A stretch of DNA of 7,415 nt from Clostridia bacterium. Its GTDB lineage: Bacteria > Bacillota_E > RBS10-35 > JAJYVN01. The notes below the pieces were generated by a model that saw only the letters and a program-made list of their open reading frames with translations, was not told the origin of the DNA and did no database searches. Position numbers and translations under genes: made by a program. The stretch covers positions 1 to 7,415 of the forward strand of contig DAHWHV010000458.1 of the NCBI GenBank assembly GCA_027335545.1. The letters are read 5' to 3'. Shown one piece after another: positions 1 to 6,049 of the stretch (position 1 is its first letter; every line of letters starts with the position of its first letter).

Positions 1-711
1 CTCGCCGACGCCTGTGCGCTGCAGGGGTGCGACCCGGTCGCCGTCGGGGCGCAGGTCTTGGCTGCCGCGGGCGAACTCTGGCGCGCCAGCCCGTCCCTCG
101 CGCACTGCCGCCGTCTGGGCATCTCCTCCTGGGAGGGGCTCTGGGCCACGTTCTCTCGGGGGGACGACGCGGCGACGGTTGCGCTGCGGGGGTGGGCCCC
201 CCTGTACCGGCGCGAGGCCTGGCGGCGGGGAACGGCCTCCGCCGGCCTCTCCGAGGACACCTGCGTCGAGTTGGCGGAAGGGTTCGTGTGGGAGCGGGGG
301 CGCCGGCAGGTGCGCTTCGCCGAAACCCTGCCGGCGCTCGTGGCGCTTCGGGCCCAGGGACTCGTTCTCTGCCTGCTCACCAACGGGGACGCCGACCTGC
401 AGCGGCGCAAGGCCGTGGGGTCCGGGCTGCTGCCCCTGCTGGACCACGTGGTCATCTCCGGGGAACTTGGCATCGGCAAGCCCGAACCCGGCATCTTCGC
501 CCACGCCCTGGGGCTGTGCGGGGCTCGCCCCGAGGAGGCAGTGATGGTGGGGGACAGCCTGGAACGCGACGTGAGCGGGGCGGCCGCCGCGGGTGTCCGC
601 GCCGTGTGGCTCGACCGCTTCGGCGAGGGCGGCACCCCGCCCGGTGCCTGGCGGGTGTTGCCGGATCTGCGCGGCCTCCCCGCGCTGCTGCACCCCGCCG
701 CTGCGTCTTAG
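1..711 (+). CDS. HAD-superfamily (subfamily IA-like) hydrolase, 5'-truncated by window edge
   Basis: This is the C-terminal 236 residues of a haloacid-dehalogenase-type hydrolase, probably a small-molecule phosphatase in the cytoplasm. The frame is open from the first base and ends at TAG, so the true start and the nucleophile motif I (DxDxT/V) lie upstream of the window. A TTG at 58 could be taken as a start, but coding-like sequence continues before it. Visible signatures are motif II, LLTNGD with its Thr at 379-381; motif III, GKPEPGIF with its Lys at 478-480; and motif IV, GDSLERD with Asp codons at 553-555 and 568-570. The helical stretch before motif II fits a C1 cap. The 'GKPEP' and 'MVGDSLERDV' strings are typical of the YjjG/N-acylneuraminate-9-phosphatase-like branch, but the substrate cannot be told. 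A same-strand gene starts 64 bases downstream and may be co-transcribed. Confidence 0.88.
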   Translation, partial: LADACALQGCDPVAVGAQVLAAAGELWRASPSLAHCRRLGISSWEGLWATFSRGDDAATVALRGWAPLYRREAWRRGTASAGLSEDTCVELAEGFVWERGRRQVRFAETLPALVALRAQGLVLCLLTNGDADLQRRKAVGSGLLPLLDHVVISGELGIGKPEPGIFAHALGLCGARPEEAVMVGDSLERDVSGAAAAGVRAVWLDRFGEGGTPPGAWRVLPDLRGLPALLHPAAAS

Positions 712-760
712 CGCGGTCCTGGGGGGCGCCGTCGTGGCGGGGTCGATAGGGGGCGGCCCG

Positions 761-770
761 GGAGGAGGGG
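761..770 (+). promoter_or_regulatory. Ribosome binding site fixing the GTG start of ubiX
   Basis: GGAGGAGGGG is a near-ideal Shine-Dalgarno sequence, with about 6-7 bases between its core and the GTG at 776. The reading frame stays open further upstream, back to 593. This site, together with the UbiX N-terminus (VVAITGASG directly after the start), selects GTG 776. Confidence 0.75.
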
Positions 771-775
771 TCCGG

Positions 776-1393
776 GTGGGACGGTACGTGGTCGCGATCA
801 CGGGGGCGAGCGGGGCCGCCTACGCCCGGCGTCTGATCGCGGCCCTCTGTGCGGGTGGCCACGACGTGGACCTCCTGGTGACGGCGGCCGGATTCCAGGT
901 CCTCCACCACGAACTCGACTGGGACGAGGCGCGCTACCGCGGCGACGGGGGCCTGGGGGCCCGCTGCGAGCGCTTCTTCCGGCCCGAGGGGGCGCCGGGG
1001 GGGCTGCGCTTCCATTCCATCCACGACATCCAGGACGAGCTGGCCAGCGGCACGGCGGGGATCGAGGCGATGGTGGTCATCCCCTGCACGATGGGGCGCG
1101 TGGCCGCGCTCGCCTCCGGGCGTTCGGCCGACCTCCTCGAACGGTGCGCCGACTGCCTGCTCAAGGAGGGCCGGACGCTCATCGTCGTCCCGCGCGAAAC
1201 GCCGCTGTCCTTGATCCACCTTCGCAATCTGGTGGCGCTGCACGAGGCCGGCGCCGTCGTGCTGCCCGCCATGCCAGGGTTCTACCACCACCCCGGCGGC
1301 GTGGCGGACATCGTGGACTTCGTCGCGGGCAAGGTGCTGGCCCGGCTGGGGTTGCCGCAGGGGCTCCTGCCCCCCTGGCGTCCGGAGCGGTGA
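776..1393 (+). CDS. ubiX: UbiX family flavin prenyltransferase
   Basis: A 205-residue cytoplasmic enzyme of normal UbiX length. The family joins a dimethylallyl group from dimethylallyl phosphate to reduced FMN, giving the prenyl-FMN cofactor of UbiD-type decarboxylases. Visible signatures: the FMN-binding GASG loop at 10-13; an acidic HHELD at 44-48; PCTM at 103-106 (the family usually has PCSM); K130, R140-E141 in PRETP; Y170 in FYHHP; and the C-terminal VDFVAGKVL helix. By recall of the Pseudomonas enzyme, K130, R140, E141 and Y170 match its prenyl-phosphate/flavin residues, while the following Arg (about R185 there) is K186 here, a conservative change. The start is GTG 776, chosen from the strong ribosome binding site. 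No ubiD partner lies in the window; the gene follows the HAD gene on the same strand by 64 bases. Use in ubiquinone-, menaquinone- or aromatic-acid decarboxylation cannot be decided here. Confidence 0.94.
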   Translation: MGRYVVAITGASGAAYARRLIAALCAGGHDVDLLVTAAGFQVLHHELDWDEARYRGDGGLGARCERFFRPEGAPGGLRFHSIHDIQDELASGTAGIEAMVVIPCTMGRVAALASGRSADLLERCADCLLKEGRTLIVVPRETPLSLIHLRNLVALHEAGAVVLPAMPGFYHHPGGVADIVDFVAGKVLARLGLPQGLLPPWRPER

Positions 1394-1413
1394 GCGGGGC
1401 CCACCTGGCCCGC
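1394..1413 (+). terminator. Candidate hairpin between convergent ubiX and the HTH gene
   Basis: Directly after the ubiX stop, GCGGGGCC pairs with GGCCCGC across a 5-base loop, with one bulged G. There is no T-run after it on either strand, so it would be a weak or GC-type terminator at best. Its place in a 55-base convergent gap is what makes it worth listing. Confidence 0.3.
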
Positions 1414-1448
1414 CGCCCGGAACCCGCAATCCCCCTTCACCCGACCCG

Positions 1449-1754
1449 TCAGGAGGGAACGCGCCCCTGCTTCACCCGGAGCATGGCGGCGATGTCGGTA
1501 TCGGATCGGTGCAGGAAGGCGGCGATCGCCGTGGGAGACCAGCCGCGGCGCTCCGCCAGTCGCCGGACCAACAACGCGTCGGCCTCGTCCCACGGCCGCC
1601 GGGTGTGGCCGGGGCGGTCGCCGGCCGTGAGGCCGATGGCCATGAGGGTGCGCGTCTCCGCCTTGGTCAGGGGCCGGCGGGCGGCCAGCGCCTCCAGCGC
1701 GGCGTTCTTGTCGGCCTCCGAGGGCGGGGACGCCGGCAGGCGCAGGTTCGGCAT
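1449..1754 (-). CDS. Small helix-turn-helix protein, Myb/SANT- or GcrA-like pattern
   Basis: A 101-residue soluble protein that I do not recognise as a named family. Its C-terminal half (about 53-93) shows a Trp at 55 followed by acidic residues (PWDEADALL). A turn follows with G71-W72, then SPTAIAAFL, then HRS at 82-84 and DIAAML. This matches the pattern 'W..xD..L..L...G.S...IA..L.RS...V...L' seen in Myb/SANT-like and GcrA-like DNA-binding helices. The N-terminal half (10-50) is Ala/Arg-rich and helical. The ATG start has GGTGGTGA (1761-1768, complement) six bases before it. It lies 170 bases downstream of the large GH172-like gene on the same strand, so it may be read with that gene, although a hairpin lies between. 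A regulatory or DNA-binding role is inference from the pattern only. Confidence 0.7.
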   Translation of the reverse strand: MPNLRLPASPPSEADKNAALEALAARRPLTKAETRTLMAIGLTAGDRPGHTRRPWDEADALLVRRLAERRGWSPTAIAAFLHRSDTDIAAMLRVKQGRVPS

Positions 1755-1887
1755 CGGGCATCACCACCGATGAGTACGTGGCGCGCATGGGCTTGGCGGC
1801 GGCAACCCGCCGGACCGATACGGCGCGGGGGGGTGGGACACCTGCCGCCCTGGCCGGCGTGGGGCCCCGGGCTCGGCGTCCCCCCGC

Positions 1888-1909
1888 GGCGCCCCTGAGG
1901 GAGGGCGCC
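1888..1909 (-). terminator. Perfect 7-bp GC hairpin just after the GH172-like gene
   Basis: GGCGCCC and GGGCGCC form a perfect 7-bp stem around an 8-base loop, 15 bases past the GH172-like stop codon. No U-run follows on the minus-strand transcript (it continues G-rich), so it is a possible non-canonical terminator or 3'-end stabilising structure rather than a clear intrinsic terminator. Confidence 0.35.
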
Positions 1910-1924
1910 ACCGCCCGGCCCGCG

Positions 1925-4471
1925 TCAGGCGGCGCCGCCGGCGCGCCCGCCGGCCGCGAAGCCGGGCAGGAGGCTGAACCCCCGATAGCCGAAGGCGCTC
2001 CAACTGGGGGCGGCGCCCGACGCGGGCCACGGACCCGGGGCAGCCACCAGGCGCACGGCGACGCTGCTGCGGCCATGGGTGGCCGCCGCGGGGAGCAGGA
2101 AGGTGGACTCGCGCCAACGCTCGGCGCAATCCCTCTGCGGCTGCAGCCACACGCCCACCGGCGCCCCGTCGACGTAGACGCGCGCCGCCTGGCGCCCCGG
2201 ACACTGATCGAACCGCACGCGCAACAGCACGCCCGCGTTGCCAGGGGAGACGGGGAGGCGGAAGGCCGCGGCGGCCGCCCGCACGCCCGTCGCCGTGCTG
2301 GGGGAACCGTTCCAGCGTCCCTGGAAGACGGAGGTCAGCGGCCCCAGGGCCGCCGCCGCGGCGGCCGGCACCGTGGCCGCGGGCGGGATGCGCTGGGCGT
2401 CGCGCAGGGACCCGTGCGGCAGCCCGTACCAGAAGGCCACACTGCTGTAGTCCGCCGAGAGGTTCGCCAGGGGCCCCACCTGCAGCCCGCCCCACAGGCC
2501 GCGATAGAAGGGGATGGCGTCGGCGAGGAAGAGGCGGTAGGCGGCCAGGTGCGCCGAGAAGTGCGGCCCCACCACCTGGACGGGGCTCCCCTGGGAGGGC
2601 AGGGTGAAGGGGCCGTGCTGGAAGTACCATCCCCCTTGGAAGAAGTCCTCGGTGCCGGTGCCGAGGTAGGCGGGGGTGCGGTTGCCGTCCAGGTAGATCT
2701 GTTCGTTGCCCTGGAGGTTCTGGAGCCCGTAGGGCATCCCCGGCGGCGTCGAGAGGCCCATGGATAGCCCGACGAGCTTGCCCGTGCCCCCGGCCGACAG
2801 GAAGACGTAGTCCTGGCCCGGCGTGGTGGGCGCCTGGGCGGCGTAGGTCGCGTGGAAGTAGCCCTCCTGGCCGGCCGCCAGCGCGGCGGCGTCCGCGGGG
2901 TCCGGCCGCACGCGCACCCGGTAGCCGATGGCCACGGGGACGGAGGCGGCGTTGCGCAACGTGAGCGTGGCCGAGTGGGCGAAGGGCATCGGCCAGAAGC
3001 TCTCCAGCAGCCCCGTGCCGGGGTGGACGGCGAAGAGCAGCGCCCGGACGCGGGCGGCGCCGAAGGCCGTCCCGAAGAAGAGCCCCAACGGCGCGGACAC
3101 CGCGGGCCGCGCGCTGCCGTCGAAGCGGATGCCCAGGCGCAAGGCGGCCAGCAGAGCCTGGCTGCGCGCCAGGGCGGCGGGAGGGTACGCGGAGCGGAGC
3201 GTCCGCTTCCAGAGCACCCCTGCGACCGTGAAGCCATGGGTCTGCTCTGAGGCCGGGGTCAGCTGCAGCGTGTCGGTGGTCACCGACCGGCCGCCGACCG
3301 TGCTCTGGGCCCAGTAGGTGAAGGCCGTAAAGGGGCCGCTGGGTCGCACGGAGACGCGGATGGTGCTGCGGCCGGCCGTCAGGCTCGCCGGCAGGTTGAC
3401 GGCCGCCGTGCGCCAGAAATAGGGGCCGTTGGTGCTCCCAGGGGTCGCGAAGCGCCCGGCCGGTACGCCATCCACGTAGACCGCCGCGCCCTGGTCGGGG
3501 ATGGCGTAATCCAGGCGCCGGACGAGCCGGACGCCCTGGTTCTGCGGATCGATGCGGAGGGTGAAGCTGCTCGGGCCGGTGGCGTCGATGCCGCGGCGCG
3601 CCAGGAGGGGGGGAGCGGGGACGGCGGCGGCGGGCACGCTCAGGTCGAGGGTGTCGATGCGCCCGGGCCCGGGGATCCGGGCCAGCGTGGCGCGGGCGCC
3701 CGGGGCCAGTTGGAGGTGGCCCGTGAGCAGCCGGGTGCCCGCGGTGCGGTGGGGGTCGGTTCCAGCTCGGCGCCAGGCCTGCACGGCGGCGGCGACGCCC
3801 AGAGTCCCGGAGAACGGTTGGACCCGGCTGCCGGGCGGCAGGCGATGGAAGCCCACGTGCCAGTAAGCCGTGGCGCCTGTGAAGGCGATCGTGCAGGAGG
3901 TGCGGAAGGCGATCGGTACGTACGAGTAGTCCCCACCGCTGGAAACCTGGGCGTCGCCGACCAGCGGCGAGAGGAACGGGGCCACCGTGCCGCTGAAGAA
4001 GGCGGTGGCGGGCATGTCCACGACCGGCTTCGCCCCGCCGTCCACCGTGATCCGGATGTTGCCCATCGCACGCAGCGACCCGGCGACCCAGAGGTTGTCG
4101 ACCACCCCCGGTCCCGCGGCGGCGAAGACGACGGAGGCCCCGTGGGCCGTCTTGTACAGGATGTTCCCGGGGGCGCCGTCCGCGTTGCGTTCGGCCGGGT
4201 CCACGCTGCTGAGCTGCCGGGCCAGCACGCCGCCCCCCAGATCCGGGAGGGAGCCGAAGGCCGTCAGGGCCCCCACCGGGTGTGCGAAGGGCTGGGGCGG
4301 CGGGGCGGATGCCCCCGTGGCCTGCACGGGTCCGCTGGCCGCCGGGGCGTGGAGGTGCGCGATCACCGCGGCCAGTGCCGCCACGAGGACCAGCAGGGCC
4401 CAGGTGGGTCGTGCCGGTCGCCGCGCGCGCCGACCCCGGCGGCGGCGGCCGGCACGGCCAGCGGTGCTCAA
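1925..4471 (-). CDS. Exported DUF2961/GH172-like glycoside hydrolase with duplicated domains
   Basis: An 848-residue protein, about twice the usual size of a minimal GH172 enzyme. Known GH172 members act on fructofuranose or arabinofuranose linkages; the substrate here is unknown. An Arg-rich start and hydrophobic segment (about 23-40) mark a signal peptide or membrane anchor, followed by a Pro/Ala/Gly linker to about 62. Domains in order: first jelly-roll core (about 85-212: SSVDP at 88-92, GPG at 120-122, VDGG at 143-146, FF at 158-159, PIAF at 186-189); a second core (GPG at 268-270, FDG at 450-452, FFG at 465-467, PMPF at 494-497) interrupted by a carbohydrate-binding-like sandwich (about 303-385); the catalytic half with E590 in GNEQIYLDG and E608 in LGTGTEDFF; and a second sandwich (about 741-835). 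By family analogy E590 and E608 are the acid/base and nucleophile pair. The start is TTG, with GGGGAG eight bases upstream. Expression is probably from the promoter at 4540-4568. Confidence 0.88.
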   Translation of the reverse strand: MSTAGRAGRRRRGRRARRPARPTWALLVLVAALAAVIAHLHAPAASGPVQATGASAPPPQPFAHPVGALTAFGSLPDLGGGVLARQLSSVDPAERNADGAPGNILYKTAHGASVVFAAAGPGVVDNLWVAGSLRAMGNIRITVDGGAKPVVDMPATAFFSGTVAPFLSPLVGDAQVSSGGDYSYVPIAFRTSCTIAFTGATAYWHVGFHRLPPGSRVQPFSGTLGVAAAVQAWRRAGTDPHRTAGTRLLTGHLQLAPGARATLARIPGPGRIDTLDLSVPAAAVPAPPLLARRGIDATGPSSFTLRIDPQNQGVRLVRRLDYAIPDQGAAVYVDGVPAGRFATPGSTNGPYFWRTAAVNLPASLTAGRSTIRVSVRPSGPFTAFTYWAQSTVGGRSVTTDTLQLTPASEQTHGFTVAGVLWKRTLRSAYPPAALARSQALLAALRLGIRFDGSARPAVSAPLGLFFGTAFGAARVRALLFAVHPGTGLLESFWPMPFAHSATLTLRNAASVPVAIGYRVRVRPDPADAAALAAGQEGYFHATYAAQAPTTPGQDYVFLSAGGTGKLVGLSMGLSTPPGMPYGLQNLQGNEQIYLDGNRTPAYLGTGTEDFFQGGWYFQHGPFTLPSQGSPVQVVGPHFSAHLAAYRLFLADAIPFYRGLWGGLQVGPLANLSADYSSVAFWYGLPHGSLRDAQRIPPAATVPAAAAAALGPLTSVFQGRWNGSPSTATGVRAAAAAFRLPVSPGNAGVLLRVRFDQCPGRQAARVYVDGAPVGVWLQPQRDCAERWRESTFLLPAAATHGRSSVAVRLVAAPGPWPASGAAPSWSAFGYRGFSLLPGFAAGGRAGGAA
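2036..2251 (-). other. C-terminal beta-sandwich (CBM-like copy 2) of the GH172-like protein
   Basis: Covers residues about 741-812. Landmarks are N745-x-G-V, D755, Q761, VYVDG at 765-769, P771, G773, W786, LP at 793-794 and GRS at 800-802. The same landmarks recur with nearly identical spacing at residues 311-369 (copy 1), so the two regions are homologous domains. The fold and sugar binding are inferred from the position beside a glycosidase domain and the VYVDG strand; no ligand-binding residue is proven. Confidence 0.7.
2621..2710 (-). other. GH172 catalytic signature region
   Basis: Encodes residues 588-617, the family hallmark: GNEQIYLDG, then LGTGTEDFF, then GGWYF. E590 and E608 are 18 residues apart, close to the spacing of the two catalytic glutamates I recall for the characterised Bifidobacterium GH172 enzyme (E270 and E291). 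Their retention says the enzyme is probably active despite the unusual architecture. Confidence 0.75.
2951..3670 (-). other. GH172 first-jelly-roll core, copy B, carrying an inserted domain
   Basis: Encodes residues 268-507. GPG (268-270) is separated from FDG (450-452) by 180 residues, where copy A has only 20-odd. After that the spacing is canonical: D451, P456, P461, F465-F466 and PMPF at 494-497. The expected extra 160 residues hold the CBM-like copy 1. Copy B runs directly into the catalytic half and is probably the structural partner of it. Confidence 0.7.
3344..3565 (-). other. Inserted beta-sandwich (CBM-like copy 1) of the GH172-like protein
   Basis: Covers residues about 303-376, with N311-x-G-V, D321, Q327, VYVDG at 331-335, P337, G339, W353, LP at 360-361 and GRS at 367-369. 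It aligns without gaps from N311 to G339 with residues 745-773 of the C-terminal sandwich. Confidence 0.7.
3881..4114 (-). other. GH172 first-jelly-roll core, copy A
   Basis: Covers residues 120-197. GPG at 120-122, D144-G145, P149, P154, F158-F159 and PIAF at 186-189 match copy B (D451-G452, P456, P461, F465-F466, PMPF at 494-497) with identical spacing from D to FF, and one residue difference to the P..F motif. It also has the family-typical SSVDP lead-in at 88-92. Confidence 0.7.
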
Positions 4472-4473
4472 GC

Positions 4474-4486
4474 AGGGGTCTCCCCT
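4474..4486 (-). promoter_or_regulatory. Shine-Dalgarno of the GH172-like gene inside a small hairpin
   Basis: In the minus-strand transcript AGGGGAGACCCCT forms a 5-bp stem with a 3-base loop. The 5' arm and loop are the Shine-Dalgarno (GGGGAG) for the TTG start at 4471, so the site could be partly masked. The pairing is seen directly; a regulatory effect is inference. Confidence 0.45.
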
Positions 4487-4539
4487 CTCCGGGTGGGTGG
4501 ACGCCGCCAGCCGCTGGGCGGGCTGCGATCGGCCGGCCC

Positions 4540-4568
4540 AGTCTACCCCCCACCCCCGGAGCTGCCAA
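4540..4568 (-). promoter_or_regulatory. Sigma-70-type promoter for the GH172-like gene
   Basis: Reading the minus strand, TTGGCA (4568-4563) is followed by exactly 17 bases and TAGACT (4545-4540). The -35 has one mismatch and the -10 has two mismatches to consensus, which is notable in such GC-rich DNA. Transcription would start near 4533, giving a leader of about 60 bases before TTG 4471. No clear operator repeat overlaps it, but the palindrome CCGCCGCGGCGG (4570-4581) lies directly upstream of the -35 box. Confidence 0.6.
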
Positions 4569-4617
4569 TCCGCCGCGGCGGCGTCACCCCAGCGTCATGG
4601 GCATCCCCCAGGCTCGG

Positions 4618-4623
4618 GATACT
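4618..4623 (+). promoter_or_regulatory. Possible -10 element for the GT87-like gene
   Basis: GATACT, within GGGATACTAG, is the only -10-like sequence close upstream of the plus-strand gene (31 bases from its left end to the ATG). No convincing -35 is seen at 16-18 bases. It could be a weak, activator-dependent or alternative-sigma promoter. Confidence 0.28.
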
Positions 4624-4634
4624 AGGCCCCAGCC

Positions 4635-4644
4635 GGGAGGGGAG
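4635..4644 (+). promoter_or_regulatory. Ribosome binding site deciding the ATG 4649 start
   Basis: GGGAGGGGAG stands four bases before ATG 4649. The same frame is open far upstream (to 3710), antisense to the GH172-like gene. This site and the membrane-protein N-terminus fix the start here. Confidence 0.7.
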
Positions 4645-4648
4645 CGCA

Positions 4649-6049
4649 ATGAGACCGTTGCCGTGGACCCGGACGTGGCGCTGGCCCGGCGTGTGGGTCG
4701 CCTGCGGCGGGGCCGCGCTGGCCCTGGCGTTTTGCTTCGAGTTGTGGCGTCACCTCGCGGCCCCGGGGGACTTCTGGACGCTCTGGGCGGCGGCCCGCGC
4801 CCTGGCGGCCGGGCGGGACCCGTACCGCTTCGGAGCCCTCGCCGCAGTGGCCGCCCTGCCCTACGGCCTGCGCCCGGGGCCCTTCCTGAGTCCGCTCTTC
4901 GTGGCGGAGGCCTTCGCGCCGGTGGGGGCGCTGCCCTTTAGCCTCGCCCGGGCCCTGTGGCTGGGCGTGAACCTGGCCCTGGCGGTCTGGTTGCTCTGGC
5001 TGCTGCTGGGCCTCGCCGGGGTACGGCCGACGGCGCGGGCCTGGGCGGCGGGCGCGGCGCTGCTGGTCGCCTTCCAGCCCTTCGACCTGACGCTCTGGCT
5101 GGGACAGACCGACATCGTCGTCGTGTTGGCCCTGGCGCTGGCCTGGCGCTGGCTGAACGGGGGCCGCCCGATCCTGGCGGGGCTGGCCGCCGCCGTCGCG
5201 GCCGTCGATGTCCATCTCCTGGCCGGCTTCGGCCTGTACCTGCTGTATCGCGCCTTCGCTCAGGGGGACCGCCGCCCCCTGCTCGGGTTGGCCGCGGGCC
5301 TGGGCGTCCTCGGGGGTGCGTCGCTGCTGCACGCCGGGGATGTCGGCCACTGGTTGGCGGTCACCCTTCCCCACGCCCAGGCCGCGGCCATCGAGCCGTG
5401 GGACACGCTCAGCGGGCTCCAGGCCGCCGCCGAGCTCCTGGGCCGGCACGCGGCGTGGGCCGCCGTCGCGGCGGCGGATGCGGCCATGCTGCTGTTGGCC
5501 TGGCGCGCGTGGCGCGGACCGGGGGCCGGTCCGGAGCGCGATCTGGCGGTGGCGGCGGTCCTGACACTGGCGACCACCACCTTCGCCTACAACCAGGACT
5601 ACCTGCTGCTGGTCCTGGCCGCCCCGTTCCTGATCCGGCAGTGGCGGCAAGGGGTGGCCCCCTGGCGGACGGGGGCGTCGGCCCTCTGCCTGTGCCTCGG
5701 CTTCGGGCTGGCCGAGTTGACGGCCAGCCCGGTCGCCCCCCGGCACGCCGGCTTCATGCTCGGCGCCCCGCTGCTGGCGCTGGCACTGGCGCTGCTGCTG
5801 CGGGGCGGCGGCGTCAGCCTGGCGCCCGCCCATCGCGCCTGGGCCGGGATCTGGGCGGGCGTCACGCTGGGCGGCTACGCGCTGCTCGCCGTGGGCCGCT
5901 GGGAGGTGGCGCCCGAGTTGCTCCTGCTCGGCGGCCTGGTGGGGTTCCTGCTGCTGACCGGCGTGGCCGACGGAGCCCGTCCCCAGCGGGGGGCCCCCGG
6001 CGTGCCGGGGGCGGCGGCCGAGTCCCCGCGCGCCTGCCTGGGCGCCTGA
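4649..6049 (+). CDS. Polytopic membrane glycosyltransferase, GT87/DUF2029-like
   Basis: A 466-residue integral membrane protein with roughly a dozen hydrophobic segments, in the GT-C fold class. GT87 enzymes use polyprenyl-phosphate-linked sugars (typically mannose) on the outer face of the membrane. Family-like landmarks: the first outer loop GDFWTLW with D41, then ARALAAGRDPY ending at Y59, aligning with the essential Asp region of mycobacterial PimE; SPLFVAEAFAPVGALP before the next helix; GQTD at 152-155; and FAYNQDY at 312-318. Many family members have a Lys in the loop after the GQ helix (like 'KPxL'); here that place reads AAVDVHLL, with no Lys. The C-terminal tail (about 440-466) is Pro/Gly/Ala-rich and not hydrophobic. 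It is transcribed away from the GH172-like gene, so both may serve one glycan. Substrate unknown; other GT-C families are the main alternative. Confidence 0.8.
   Translation: MRPLPWTRTWRWPGVWVACGGAALALAFCFELWRHLAAPGDFWTLWAAARALAAGRDPYRFGALAAVAALPYGLRPGPFLSPLFVAEAFAPVGALPFSLARALWLGVNLALAVWLLWLLLGLAGVRPTARAWAAGAALLVAFQPFDLTLWLGQTDIVVVLALALAWRWLNGGRPILAGLAAAVAAVDVHLLAGFGLYLLYRAFAQGDRRPLLGLAAGLGVLGGASLLHAGDVGHWLAVTLPHAQAAAIEPWDTLSGLQAAAELLGRHAAWAAVAAADAAMLLLAWRAWRGPGAGPERDLAVAAVLTLATTTFAYNQDYLLLVLAAPFLIRQWRQGVAPWRTGASALCLCLGFGLAELTASPVAPRHAGFMLGAPLLALALALLLRGGGVSLAPAHRAWAGIWAGVTLGGYALLAVGRWEVAPELLLLGGLVGFLLLTGVADGARPQRGAPGVPGAAAESPRACLGA

Noticed and set aside
58..60. TTG as the start of the HAD gene
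   Set aside because: The frame is open and protein-like from base 1, no Shine-Dalgarno precedes 58, and a start here would drop the catalytic motif I altogether.
452..1429. 325-codon minus-strand frame opposite the HAD and ubiX genes
   Set aside because: Both plus-strand genes have diagnostic motifs; the antisense frame has Arg/Pro-rich low-complexity content.
1761..4568. 935-codon open frame on the minus strand overlapping the GH172-like gene
   Set aside because: Its translation is a low-complexity Arg/Pro/Gly/Ala mix with no family motif. The frame 1925-4471 carries the full GH172 signatures, a promoter and a Shine-Dalgarno. High GC removes stop codons from shadow frames.
4570..4581. Perfect palindrome CCGCCGCGGCGG as a defined operator
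   Set aside because: In DNA of this GC content such palindromes arise often by chance, so it is mentioned only as a possible site and not annotated as an operator.
3710..4648. Upstream extension of the GT87-like frame, antisense to the GH172-like gene
   Set aside because: The sequence before ATG 4649 is Gly/Arg/Glu-rich without motifs, and a strong Shine-Dalgarno sits directly before ATG 4649.
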